From an uncultured Saprospiraceae bacterium (GTDB lineage Bacteria; Bacteroidota; Bacteroidia; Chitinophagales; Saprospiraceae): DNA of 55,156 nucleotides. Shown here in pieces: positions 18,767 through 27,157 of this stretch. How positions within the stretch are numbered: position 1 is the first letter of the stretch; each line of letters opens with the position of its first letter. The notes below the pieces were generated by a model, which saw nothing but the letters and a program-made list of their open reading frames with translations, did not search any database and was not told the DNA's origin. The position numbers and the translations under genes were made by a program. The DNA lies in the NCBI GenBank assembly GCA_937974625.1, contig CALJVJ010000002.1, forward strand, positions 1-55,156, read 5' to 3'.

Positions 18767-19372
18767 ATGAAAATACTTATCAAAGCCATTTTTGCCATTC
18801 TCATCTTATCGTTTTTTACTCAATGCGAAGAACCCGTTATCACCCCCAAGCCAAGAGGGTTTCCTAAAGTGACGTTCCCTGAAAAGGGGTTTAAGCAATT
18901 TTCTGGAGATTACTGTAATATGGAATTTAAGTATCCTGCCTATGCAGAAATCCAACGGAACAAATATTTCTTTGGCGAAGCCGCACCCAATGACTGTTGG
19001 TTTAATCTTTACTTTCCAGATTTTGATGCTAAACTTCATTGTAGTTATACACGAATAGATAAAGAAAATAATATTGAGCATATGCAAAAGCAAGCTTTTA
19101 AAATGACTGATTGGCATAATAAGAAGGCGAGTTTTATAGATGAAAAGATTTTTGAAAACCAGCAAAGTGTAATAGGAATGACCTTTGACGTAGACGGTCC
19201 TGCCGCATCTCCTTTTCAATTTTTCTTAACGGATAGTTTACAGCAAGAACATTTTTTCAGGGGCGCTTTTTATTTTAATTCCCAAGTGAACACCGATTCT
19301 TTAGCGCCTATTTATACTTTTATCAAAGAAGATTTAAAAGTAATGTTGCATACATTTGAATGGAAACAGTAG
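18767..19372 (+). CDS. gldD: Gliding-motility lipoprotein GldD
   Basis: GldD is a lipoprotein needed for gliding and linked to type IX secretion in Bacteroidota. The 201-aa protein begins with a signal segment MKILIKAIFAILILSFFTQC; Cys20 would be lipidated, though Gln at -1 is unusual for a lipobox. The family signature PKPRGFPKVTFPEKGF follows directly at about residues 27-42. The rest (CNMEFKYPAYAEI, CWFNLYFPDF) matches the GldD domain. A TTG 19 codons upstream is open but lies inside the 12-bp inverted repeat, so the ATG is preferred. A terminator follows, so gldD is separate from gldM. Confidence 0.88.
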   Translation: MKILIKAIFAILILSFFTQCEEPVITPKPRGFPKVTFPEKGFKQFSGDYCNMEFKYPAYAEIQRNKYFFGEAAPNDCWFNLYFPDFDAKLHCSYTRIDKENNIEHMQKQAFKMTDWHNKKASFIDEKIFENQQSVIGMTFDVDGPAASPFQFFLTDSLQQEHFFRGAFYFNSQVNTDSLAPIYTFIKEDLKVMLHTFEWKQ

Positions 19373-19398
19373 GCCTAAAAAGTACACAATTTTAAGGT

Positions 19399-19442
19399 AA
19401 AAGCGCAATCTGCTCCTAGTTGAAGCAGGTTGCGCTTTTTAC
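19399..19442 (+). terminator. Terminator after gldD
   Basis: AAAAGCGCAATCTGCT pairs with AAGCAGGTTGCGCTTTT, with one irregularity, around a short loop and is followed by T residues. It isolates gldD from the gldMN unit. Confidence 0.85.
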
Positions 19443-19700
19443 TTTTCAAAGGATTTTATTAGGACAGAGCACTCATCAAGCTATAATTTTAACATTTTAA
19501 AATTGTTACTTTTTTGTTCCTCGTCATTATACTATTGACTCGCCGGAGAGTACTGCATTTTCAACTCCTCGTATAAATCAAATAGCTTTTTAAATAGCCA
19601 GATTTAATCAACCGAAATGATTTTGGTAGGATATAATGCTATATGTCGTCCATACATATAGCTAGTCCACTATTGCCAAGTTCTTAAAAAATCGAAAAAT
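19443..19700. other. gldM upstream region
   Basis: The region holds no gene. Its clearest element is the perfect 9-bp hairpin at 19638-19662 described separately. No exact TAnnTTTG box was found, although GTTACTTTTTTG near 19505 is one base longer than the consensus. Confidence 0.4.
19638..19662 (+). promoter_or_regulatory. 9-bp inverted repeat before gldM
   Basis: GCTATATGT and ACATATAGC pair perfectly around CGTCCAT. It ends 38 bp before the gldM start codon and has no T-run, so it could be an operator or a leader hairpin. Confidence 0.4.
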
Positions 19701-21212
19701 ATGTCAATGCCAAAAGAGCCGCGTCAATTAATGATTAACTTAATGTATATTGTTTTGACTGCCTTATTAGCCCTAAACGTCTCTGCGGAGGTGATGAGTG
19801 CTTTATTCATGATAGATGAAAGCATTACCGAAACCAATAATTTGGTAGCAACCGAGAACGAACAATTATTAGCAGAAGTTATTAAGCAAGCAGATGCTTA
19901 CCCACAATTTAAAATATATCAGGAACAAGCGGAGAAGGTGGTGGAAACAGCCCAATCGTTAAATACTTTCATTAATGAAATTAGAATAGAATTAATGGCA
20001 GAAGGGGGCGAATTAGATGAAAACGGACACCCAATGAAGAAAGGAAATAAGGATATTTCGACTAGAATTATGGTCAATAACAAAAGAGGTTTTGAGTTAG
20101 AAGAGATGGTAAATACGACCAAAGACAATCTTTTAAATATTTTGGAAGAAGAAGAGAAACAGCGATTTAGTCGAACATTACCTCTAAAAATCAATCCAAT
20201 TCCAGAAAATACGACTAAAAATAATTGGGTAGAATTCACCTTTCAGCAAATGCCATTAGCAGCGGTATTGCCCATCTTGAGTAAATTTCAGAACGATTTG
20301 AAGGTATCAGAAGCGATTTTGTTAAAGCATTTTATGGGTAAAACTGGAATTACGAGAAAGCAAGATGCATTCACACCTGTAGTAGCAGCGAACAAAAGTT
20401 ACGTTATTAAAAATGAACCTTTCGAGGCAGAAATCTTTCTAGGTTCTTACAGTAGTACTGTTGATAATTTAACGGTAAGTGTAGATGGTCGGCCTATTAC
20501 AGTCCGAGATGGAAAAGCATTATTTAAATTAAATCCTTCCAGTTTAGGTATCAAAAAACACACAGCTAAAATTAGTTTGCGTGACCCATTGACAGGAGAA
20601 ACGGAGACTTTTACCAAGCGATTTGAATTTGAAGTAGGAGAGCGTTCTGCAACTATTTCGGCGGATAAGATGAACGTGTTATATGTAGGCGTAGAAAATC
20701 CTTTATCTATTTCCGTAGCAGGTGTTCCATCAGGACAAATTCAAGTACGAGGAGAAGGAGTAACCTTAAGCAAGACAAGTGGTGGTAAGTATGTAACAAC
20801 GCCTAGTCGAGTAGGGGATGCTAAAATCATCATTTCAGGTGGTGGTTTAGAACCAACTAGTTTTAAATATCGAATTAAGCGAATTCCTGACCCAGTTGTC
20901 AAAGTGGGTAGGAAGAATGGCGGAACGATTAATGCCTCAGAATTTAAAGCACAACGAGGTATTATACCTCATTTAGAAGGTTTTGATTTCGAAGCACGTT
21001 GTAGAATCGGGAGTTTTGAAATAGCAAGAGTCCCTAAAAATGGGGATGCCCAAATTCATAAAAACAATGGCGGAACTTATGAAAACAAAGCTAAAAGAAT
21101 GGTGGATAATGCCAGTAGAGGAGATGTTTATTATTTCAGCAATATCAAATGTAAATGCCCTGGCGACGAAATAAACCGAAGTCTTAATGGGATGGTTTTT
21201 ACTATTCGGTAA
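19701..21212 (+). CDS. gldM: Type IX secretion/gliding motor protein GldM (PorM)
   Basis: GldM is the periplasm-spanning part of the T9SS motor; with GldL it uses the proton gradient to power secretion and gliding. The 503-aa protein begins with the family signature PKEPRQLMINLMYIVLTALL, which is also its single N-terminal membrane helix (about residues 8-32). A long helical D1 domain runs to about 220, followed by beta-rich Ig-like domains to the end. The C-terminal part contains cysteines in IKCKCPGDE. Length is in the normal range. gldN follows after 159 bp. gldK and gldL, the usual partners directly upstream, are not here. Confidence 0.95.
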   Translation: MSMPKEPRQLMINLMYIVLTALLALNVSAEVMSALFMIDESITETNNLVATENEQLLAEVIKQADAYPQFKIYQEQAEKVVETAQSLNTFINEIRIELMAEGGELDENGHPMKKGNKDISTRIMVNNKRGFELEEMVNTTKDNLLNILEEEEKQRFSRTLPLKINPIPENTTKNNWVEFTFQQMPLAAVLPILSKFQNDLKVSEAILLKHFMGKTGITRKQDAFTPVVAANKSYVIKNEPFEAEIFLGSYSSTVDNLTVSVDGRPITVRDGKALFKLNPSSLGIKKHTAKISLRDPLTGETETFTKRFEFEVGERSATISADKMNVLYVGVENPLSISVAGVPSGQIQVRGEGVTLSKTSGGKYVTTPSRVGDAKIIISGGGLEPTSFKYRIKRIPDPVVKVGRKNGGTINASEFKAQRGIIPHLEGFDFEARCRIGSFEIARVPKNGDAQIHKNNGGTYENKAKRMVDNASRGDVYYFSNIKCKCPGDEINRSLNGMVFTIR

Positions 21213-21243
21213 ATAAGTGTTTGGACAGAAATTGAGTTAACAA

Positions 21244-21271
21244 TTTTACCACGAGTACCCATGTGGTAAAA
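21244..21271 (+). promoter_or_regulatory. Hairpin in the gldM-gldN intergenic region
   Basis: TTTTACCAC and GTGGTAAAA pair perfectly around a 10-base loop. It is followed by A rather than T on the plus strand, so it is unlikely to terminate. A role in mRNA processing or uneven expression of gldM and gldN is possible. Confidence 0.35.
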
Positions 21272-21371
21272 AAGATGTTCGATTATTTAGATATAGTGTT
21301 TAATCCACTTTTTGGAAACTGCAATTTAACAACTAAGCTTTTATTTTATCAGTCTTTAAACAATCCAAGAA

Positions 21372-22175
21372 ATGAGATTAGTATCCGTTATCCCTTTATT
21401 ATTTGTGTTTTTTATTCATACCCTTTCTAGTCAACCAGTAAGTGATATTGTTGAATCTAAGATTTTAAAAGAAAAGTCAATTTTGCCTTATCCACCGATT
21501 CAAGAAAGAGATATTATGTGGAAGAAGTATGTTTGGCGAATTATCGATGTGCGGGAAAAAATGAATCTTCCATTTGTTTACCCTCAAGCTCCGTTTTTTA
21601 AAATAATGACCAATGCTGCGGAGAAAGGAGAGCTGACTTTGTATAGTCCAGAAGATGAGCAATTTTCTTATAATTTATCAGATAATGAATTACAAGAAAT
21701 GTTATTTGAACAAGATACGGTAGAGGTGTGGGATGATGATTTTAATGTGACTTTAGTTCCTATCACCAACGAATTAAATTATGAAGATGTCAAACGAATT
21801 CGAATCAAGGAAGTTTGGTATTTCGACAGTCATTATTCCGTTTTAAAGGTTCGTATTTTAGGCGTAGCTCCGTTAATAGAAGTGAATAATGAAAATGGTG
21901 ATTTTTCGTATGAACGCCCTTTATTCTGGGTAGCCTATAATGAACTACGACCGATTTTAGCAAAAGAAAGGGTTTTTAATCCAAGAAACGATGCATCGAA
22001 TACGAGCTGGGAAGATTTAATGGAGATGCGCTATTTTGCGAGTACGATTATCAAAGCTTCGAATGTGCATGATAGAAAAATAGAAGACTATAGGTCGGGC
22101 GTAGATGCTTTGCTAGAAGCAGAAAAAATCAAGCAAGAGATTTTCAATTTTGAACATGACCTGTGGAGTTATTAA
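21372..22175 (+). CDS. gldN: Type IX secretion protein GldN (PorN)
   Basis: GldN is a periplasmic T9SS protein that, with the lipoprotein GldK, forms the ring contacting GldM. The 267-aa protein has a signal peptide ending near SSQ (residues 18-20) and the family pattern IQERDIMWKKYVWRIIDVRE at about 45-64. Further GldN blocks are KEVWYFDSHYSVLKVRILGVAP and the terminal HDRKIEDYRSGVDALLEAE. Length is normal. It is in the same direction as gldM and likely co-transcribed, with a hairpin between them. No gldK is nearby. Confidence 0.94.
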   Translation: MRLVSVIPLLFVFFIHTLSSQPVSDIVESKILKEKSILPYPPIQERDIMWKKYVWRIIDVREKMNLPFVYPQAPFFKIMTNAAEKGELTLYSPEDEQFSYNLSDNELQEMLFEQDTVEVWDDDFNVTLVPITNELNYEDVKRIRIKEVWYFDSHYSVLKVRILGVAPLIEVNNENGDFSYERPLFWVAYNELRPILAKERVFNPRNDASNTSWEDLMEMRYFASTIIKASNVHDRKIEDYRSGVDALLEAEKIKQEIFNFEHDLWSY

Positions 22176-22298
22176 CCTAGTTTGTGTTGTATAAAAAATA
22201 TTGATATCAACTAATATTGATTCATAATAAATATATTGGAGCGTATAGTGTGATTGTTTAAATTGTTATATAGAGCGTCGGCTAAAAATTAATAATGA

Positions 22299-22361
22299 AT
22301 CCGTTGGCAACAATCCGCTGGCAAAACTAAAAAAGATGCCAACGGATTGATTGCTAAGGAA
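22299..22361. repeat. Palindromic intergenic repeat, ATCCGTTGGCAAC family, copy 2
   Basis: The left arm starts ATCCGTTGGCAACAATCCGC. The right arm, beginning GCCAACGGATTG at 22338, is its imperfect inverse. It shares the arm core with copy 1 at 15077-15139. Confidence 0.6.
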
Positions 22362-22859
22362 TGAAAACTAAATAAGTTAGACCAAGATGCGTAGTTGTTT
22401 TGTTTTCTAAAGAGGCATGAATTCGTAAAACGAATGAACCGCTTACGGATGGGGTGCCTCCAGACATAGCATGGCTAAGGCGAGCCTGCCGGCAGATGCA
22501 GGTATTTTTAACGCATTTAGAATGCAAAAGAACAAGTAGCTTGGCTCATGTTATTTATTTTTCATTTCTAACGGATAATGGAAGACAAAAAAATACACGG
22601 TAGGATTTTTTTAATATCTATCTTCTAGCGGATTCTATCTGTTCATCTACTTATTGTCGAAACGCTATGTCTTACAACAAGATAGCAATTAAACAATTAT
22701 AACAATCATCCACAAAGTAATTAAGATGTTACAAGATGAATTTTTACAAAAGAAGTTTTTATACCCAACCTCAACTTAATTTTCTCCTTTAAATATCATT
22801 TTTATCAATTAAGAAATTCATTTTATAGATAAATTAGGACAGAACCATAAATAACTGTG

Positions 22860-22867
22860 TATTTTTG
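22860..22867 (+). promoter_or_regulatory. Candidate -7 box (TATTTTTG) of the ABC exporter gene
   Basis: TATTTTTG fits TAnnTTTG and lies 73 bp before the start codon at 22941. No TTG is present at the -33 distance. Confidence 0.35.
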
Positions 22868-22940
22868 TTGGAGTTTTGGAGTAGTAAGAATAGAGATACG
22901 TTAGTTAAATAGTAAACAATCGTCCTAATTTGCATATAAA

Positions 22941-24740
22941 ATGGCAAGAAGAAATAAAGATTTAGCGGAGACACCTAAAGTAAAGGTAACACAAGAAAGT
23001 TTTAGAGAGGCTATCAAATCACTAGGTTTTATTAGACCTTATCGTTGGTCGTTGTTAGGAGGCCTAATATTACTTTTTCTGACAAGTATGATTTTTATGG
23101 TCATGCCTTGGTTAATAGGACAAATGGTAGATGTCGCACAAGGCAAAGCAGAGCATACTTACACCTTAAAGGATATAGGATGGGGCTTAATTATATTATT
23201 GATTGCCCAAGGTTTTATATCCTATACCAGAGTCATTCTATTTGCCAATGTAAGTGAAAAAGGAACAGCAGATTTGAGAAGAGCCTTATATAAAAAGATG
23301 GCATCCTTACCAATTACTTTCTTTGAAGAAAATAAGGTGGGGGATTTAATTAGCCGACTAACTGCAGATGTAGAAAAATTGTATAGTACTTTTTCTATCA
23401 CCTTAGCAGAATTTTTACGGCAGATAATTATTTTGATAGTAGGGATAATTTTTTTAGGGATTACTACGCCAAAATTATCCTTAATTATGTTGTTGACTAT
23501 TCCATTTGTTGTCGTTAGTGCTATCTTTTTTGGTCGGTACATCAGAAAACTATCAAAGCAAAGGCAACAACAAATAGCCGATTCCAATTCTATATTAGGC
23601 GAAACCTTACAAGCAATTCAGGTTGTCAAAGCGTTTGCGAATGAGATGTTTGAAGTGAAAAGATATTCTTCTTCCATTGATAGTGTGGTTAAAATTGCTA
23701 TGAAATACGCTCGTGGACGTGCCTTATTTGCCACATTTATTATTACCATACTTTTTGGCGCTTTATTTTTTATTATATGGCAAGGTGCGATGATGGTTCA
23801 AGATGGAACAATTTCCGCAGGAGAACTAGTCGCTTTTGTGACCTATACTTTTATTATTGGTGGGTCGATTGCGAGTTTAGGTAATTTTTATCCAGAGATT
23901 TTAGGAGCATTTGGAGCGACAGAAAGAGTTAGAGAAATTTTAGATACCCAAAGTGAGATAGATTTAGAAAAGTATCCTGTGATTACACCTCAAAAAATTG
24001 CAGGAGATATCGAATACAAGAATGTACATTTCACTTATCCTACCCGACCAGATATTCCGATTTTAAAAGGGATTGATTTAAAAATTAAATCAGGACAGAA
24101 AGTAGCATTGGTAGGGCCAAGTGGAACAGGTAAATCTACGATTATCCAATTATTATTACGATTTTATCAAATCTCGGATGGAGATATTTTAGTAGATGGG
24201 CAAAGTATTTATGGACAGAATATCAGAGATTTTAGAAACAACCTAGCCTTGGTGCCACAAGAAGTAATTCTATTTGGAGGCACCATAAAAGAAAATATTT
24301 TATACGGTAAAGAAGATGCTTCCGAGGCAGAAGTAATTGCAGCGGCAGAAAAGTCTAATTCTTGGGAATTTATCCAATCTTTTCCAGAAGGATTAGAAAC
24401 GATAGTAGGAGAGCGAGGAGTTAAACTATCAGGTGGTCAACGTCAACGTATCGCCATTGCCAGAGCGATTTTGAAAAACCCAACTATCCTTTTATTAGAT
24501 GAAGCAACCTCCTCGTTGGATGCCGAATCAGAAAGGTTAGTACAAGATGCTTTGAATAATCTGATGGAAGGTAGAACGTCTATTATCATTGCTCACCGCT
24601 TGGCTACCATTCGAGACGTCGATACGATTTACGTGTTAAATAATGGAGTGATAGAAGAGCAAGGAACACACGATGAATTATCTATAATCGAAGAAGGGCT
24701 ATACAGCGGCTTAGCAAAATTACAGTTTGAGTCTGTATAA
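22941..24740 (+). CDS. ABC exporter, fused membrane and ATPase domains (MsbA-like)
   Basis: This 599-aa half-transporter acts as a homodimer in the inner membrane. The first 330 residues form the six-helix exporter domain, with hydrophobic segments near 37-60, 75-97, 150-195 and 260-310. The ATPase domain follows, with Walker A GPSGTGKST, Q-loop ALVPQEV, signature LSGGQRQR, Walker B ILLLDEATSSLD and the H-loop AHRLAT. The GERG-x-KLSGGQ layout is typical of the MsbA/multidrug/peptide exporter group. Substrate cannot be decided; a lipid A or lipid flippase role is plausible. It is monocistronic with its own -7 box. Confidence 0.92.
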   Translation: MARRNKDLAETPKVKVTQESFREAIKSLGFIRPYRWSLLGGLILLFLTSMIFMVMPWLIGQMVDVAQGKAEHTYTLKDIGWGLIILLIAQGFISYTRVILFANVSEKGTADLRRALYKKMASLPITFFEENKVGDLISRLTADVEKLYSTFSITLAEFLRQIIILIVGIIFLGITTPKLSLIMLLTIPFVVVSAIFFGRYIRKLSKQRQQQIADSNSILGETLQAIQVVKAFANEMFEVKRYSSSIDSVVKIAMKYARGRALFATFIITILFGALFFIIWQGAMMVQDGTISAGELVAFVTYTFIIGGSIASLGNFYPEILGAFGATERVREILDTQSEIDLEKYPVITPQKIAGDIEYKNVHFTYPTRPDIPILKGIDLKIKSGQKVALVGPSGTGKSTIIQLLLRFYQISDGDILVDGQSIYGQNIRDFRNNLALVPQEVILFGGTIKENILYGKEDASEAEVIAAAEKSNSWEFIQSFPEGLETIVGERGVKLSGGQRQRIAIARAILKNPTILLLDEATSSLDAESERLVQDALNNLMEGRTSIIIAHRLATIRDVDTIYVLNNGVIEEQGTHDELSIIEEGLYSGLAKLQFESV

Positions 24741-24812
24741 AAATAGCGAGCGATGTGCAGATAAATTTACAAGTTGACGAATTCATCATTTATCGTTCAT
24801 CATTTAAAAAAC

Positions 24813-25103
24813 CTAGCGTTTAGAAATTTTATTATTAGATACTTGTTTTTGGCGAGTGCATTTATGCCTTCCTTCCGTAAAGTTTCGTTTTTTTGCATGT
24901 TTAGTAGCACGTCCTTGTACTCTTGCTCGCCACATTTTCCAACTACTTTTTTTCATCTCTTGTCGCATCAAGGCAATCACATCTTTCTCAGGCAAACTAA
25001 ACTGAAAAGTAATAGCATCAAAGGGAGTACGGTCTTCCCAAGCCATTTCTATAATACGGTCAACATCGTCGTTATCTAAGTTATACTTTTCTTTAATGCT
25101 CAT
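24813..25103 (-). CDS. TIGR03643-family small protein
   Basis: This conserved 96-aa protein has unknown function. The core KYNLDNDDVDRIIEMAWEDR, the segment TPFDAITFQFSLPEKDVIALMR and the end WKMWRARVQGRATKH match the TIGR03643 family, whose small basic members occur in many marine bacteria. The middle looks like a helix-turn-helix-like fold, and the tail is strongly basic. Translation is placed at the ATG at 25103; a longer frame begins 27 codons upstream but its extra residues are not conserved-looking. It converges on the ABC exporter gene and sits about 150 nt after a very long hairpin. Confidence 0.8.
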   Translation of the reverse strand: MSIKEKYNLDNDDVDRIIEMAWEDRTPFDAITFQFSLPEKDVIALMRQEMKKSSWKMWRARVQGRATKHAKKRNFTEGRHKCTRQKQVSNNKISKR

Positions 25104-25250
25104 TTTTAGGTTTGCGGCAAACAGTGTATAGTTTGCATGTGAAAAAGTAAAGAATAAACACCGATAAGGATTGATTGTTGTCAAGAATTGTAAATTGTTG
25201 ATGGGTATAAAAATTGTTCCTTAGCACTTCAACTATGAAAAGAAATTGGT

Positions 25251-25317
25251 CATCTTGCTTTAGTTTTCTTTTTCTAGACAGCTTTTCGGGCTAGAAAAAG
25301 AAGGCTAAAGCTAGATG
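25251..25317. repeat. Very long hairpin (27-bp arms)
   Basis: Bases 25251-25277 pair with 25291-25317, with one mismatch and two G-U wobbles, around a 13-nt loop. The arms begin CATCTTGCTTTAG and end CTAAAGCTAGATG. ATTGGT/AACCAA just outside can extend the stem after a bulge. It lies between a terminator and the TIGR03643 gene. It may be a REP/MITE remnant or a structured leader; no second copy was found in this window. Confidence 0.55.
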
Positions 25318-25350
25318 TTAGAAACCAACTTTTTTCATCTACAATAAATA

Positions 25351-25386
25351 AAAAATCCCCCTGCTGATACGTTTATCAGCAGAGGA
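25351..25386 (-). terminator. Terminator of the duplicated-domain lipoprotein gene
   Basis: On the minus strand, CTGCTGATA and TATCAGCAG pair perfectly around a 4-base loop. They are extended by CCT/GGG-type pairs and followed by a run of T. It begins about 52 bp after the stop codon. Confidence 0.85.
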
Positions 25387-25438
25387 ACACTTTCTAATCC
25401 ATCGAAGACTTTATATATTTTTGATTACTAATTCTCTT

Positions 25439-26152
25439 CTAGTTATTGTCAGTATCTTCCTCTTCCGTATCAGTATTACAACTTGCTTTAAGAGCTGCTA
25501 CTTCTTCATCGTTAGTTACCGTAGCCGTTGTTCCGTCAGCTAACTCAACATCATATGGATAAGCGATAGTTGGTCTTTCTTCACTGTCAGGGTTTGCTTC
25601 TTTCCAAGTTTTTTTCGCTGCTTTCGCTGCTGCTCTGTCTGCTACTTCCGTTGCGGTGCCATCAGGAAAATTAATAGTAAAAGGGAAGACAGGTTTAAAA
25701 CATCTTTTACCTTTACCACGGCCACCTTTACCTTCTCCACAAGTTGCTCTTAAAGCAGCTAAATCTTCTTCGCTAGTAATAGTTAAAGTAGAACTATCTT
25801 TTAGTAAGACATCAAAAGGCATCGCAATAGTTGGTCTTTCTTCACTGTCAGGATTTGCTTCTTTCCAAGTAGTTTTTGCTTCTTTAGCAGCTTCTTTATC
25901 TGCTACTTCCGTTCCGGTACCATCAGGGAAGTTTAAAGTAATTGGAAATACAGGTGTAAAACATTTACCACCACGCTTTCCTTTTCCATTCCTTTTTCCT
26001 TTTCCACTTCTTTCACCATCTTGACGATTTTCAGCTTGAGTAGTGAAATTTTCAGTAGTTAATTCATCTAAATTTTCTTTGTCACAAGAAGTCAATACAA
26101 AAACAAGTGCTAAAGCGATAAGGGTACTAAATTTGAAAATTCTGTTCAACAT
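25439..26152 (-). CDS. Lipoprotein with two 75-residue Cys-bounded repeats
   Basis: This 237-aa envelope lipoprotein has a signal ending in LTSC (Cys23). A Gly/Lys/Arg-rich linker (about 45-63) leads to two near-identical domains at 64-138 and 151-225. Each starts with a Cys (CFTPVFP and CFKPVFP), contains NFPDGT, EVAD and TWKEANPDSEERPTIA, and ends with a Cys exactly 74 residues later. This suggests one disulfide per domain. A second basic Gly/Lys linker separates them, and the tail is acidic. The DNA is duplicated as well, which points to a recent tandem duplication. Function unknown. It is divergent from the ECF sigma gene at 26477. Confidence 0.8.
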   Translation of the reverse strand: MLNRIFKFSTLIALALVFVLTSCDKENLDELTTENFTTQAENRQDGERSGKGKRNGKGKRGGKCFTPVFPITLNFPDGTGTEVADKEAAKEAKTTWKEANPDSEERPTIAMPFDVLLKDSSTLTITSEEDLAALRATCGEGKGGRGKGKRCFKPVFPFTINFPDGTATEVADRAAAKAAKKTWKEANPDSEERPTIAYPYDVELADGTTATVTNDEEVAALKASCNTDTEEEDTDNN

Positions 26153-26341
26153 AAATTCTTAATTTTTTTTTAGTTATTAATAGTGCGAGTGAAATGAAAA
26201 GTAGGTGATTTCTTTTTTAAGAATATTTCAAGAGCATCAATTATTGGGATGAAAATTTGAAATGTACTTTTTCTTAGTTCTAAGGATAATTACTTTTTTG
26301 ATTTTCATTTCCTCGCTTACAATTCTATAAGTCAGGAGTTT

Positions 26342-26349
26342 TATCTTTG
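26342..26349 (+). promoter_or_regulatory. Candidate -7 box (TATCTTTG) of the FecI-type sigma gene
   Basis: TATCTTTG matches TAnnTTTG. It lies 127 bp before the sigma start at 26477. The leader holds two short perfect hairpins (GTATC/GATAC and TATCG/CGATA, about 26393-26427). The rest of the 324-bp divergent gap (26153-26476) is AT-rich with nothing else recognisable. Confidence 0.45.
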
Positions 26350-26476
26350 TACTCAAAAAAAAATAAAAAATTTAAAAAAAAGTTTTTCGTGTATCAAATG
26401 ACGGATACTTATCGTTCATTCCGATAGAAAAATTGTAACTTACATGCGCTTTTAAATTTTACATAATCAACTGTGA

Positions 26477-27055
26477 ATGAGTGATATATTACTTTGGAAA
26501 CAACTAAAAGAAGGAAAGAAATCAGCCTTAGAGCAGATTTATTCCACTTATATTTCCAGTTTATTAAAATATGGAAGAAAATTTTCTAGAAATGACCAAG
26601 TCATAGAAGATTGCATTCAAGACCTATTTATAGAGCTTTGGAAGAATCGAGAAGGTTTGGGTATGACGGATTCTATTCAGCGCTATTTATTGGTAGCCTT
26701 GAGAAGAAAAGTGATTCGCCAATTGGACCGTTCTAAAAAGTGGGTATCTGATAAGGAGCCGACGGAATTAGATTTTGAGGTAGAAGTAGCTGTGGACCAA
26801 AAACTGATAGCTTTAGAATTATCACAGGAAAGAGCAGCAGAAGTAAAAGTAGCGATGGAAAATTTAAGCAAACGACAAAAAGAAGTTATCTACTTAAAAT
26901 ATGTGTCTGGTTTGGATTATGAAGATATAGGAGAAATTATGGAGTTAAATTATCAGTCGGTTCGAAATCTAGTTTCCAATGCTTTAAAGAAACTAAAAGG
27001 GGCGCTATTACCTATTATATTAATGCTGCTACAATTAGATAATTTTAGTTTCTAA
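26477..27055 (+). CDS. ECF sigma factor of a FecR/TonB-receptor signalling locus
   Basis: This is a 192-aa ECF factor of the Bacteroidota FecI-like group. Region 2 (about 15-80) carries QVIEDCIQDLFIELWKNRE and the helix SIQRYLLVALRRKVIRQL. Region 4 (about 120-180) carries LSKRQKEVIYLKYVSGLDYE and NYQSVRNLVSNALKKLK. The C-terminal hydrophobic tail (ALLPIILMLLQL) is common in this group. The FecR-type anti-sigma gene lies 826 bp downstream, separated by the zincin lipoprotein gene and a MITE-like repeat. It probably activates its own locus when the STN receptor signals through FecR. Confidence 0.9.
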   Translation: MSDILLWKQLKEGKKSALEQIYSTYISSLLKYGRKFSRNDQVIEDCIQDLFIELWKNREGLGMTDSIQRYLLVALRRKVIRQLDRSKKWVSDKEPTELDFEVEVAVDQKLIALELSQERAAEVKVAMENLSKRQKEVIYLKYVSGLDYEDIGEIMELNYQSVRNLVSNALKKLKGALLPIILMLLQLDNFSF

Positions 27056-27157
27056 TTTAGACTATCAGAATTTTTAAATAATAATTTAAAAAAAATGAGT
27101 ACAAATCAACTTAAGCTGCCTTATGTGTATGAATGACATTAATTAAATCCTATTCTT

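Larger units (their letters stand above)
22176..22940. other. Long intergenic region with repeats after gldN
   Basis: The 765 bp contain no credible gene. They hold the second copy of the ATCCGTTGGCAAC palindrome (22299-22361). A G/C-richer patch at about 22440-22510 includes CCTGCCGGCAGATGCAGG, related to the centre of the MITE-like copies B and C. A -7 box sits at 22860. The remainder is AT-rich without recognisable structure. Confidence 0.5.
25104..25438. other. Intergenic region with a long hairpin and a terminator
   Basis: No gene is visible in these 335 bp. The region holds the 27-bp hairpin at 25251-25317 and, 34 bp further, the minus-strand terminator at 25351-25386. Both are described separately. 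Confidence 0.6.

Noticed and set aside
21244..21271. gldM terminator
   Set aside because: The stem is perfect but followed by A, not T, on the plus strand; listed as a hairpin only.
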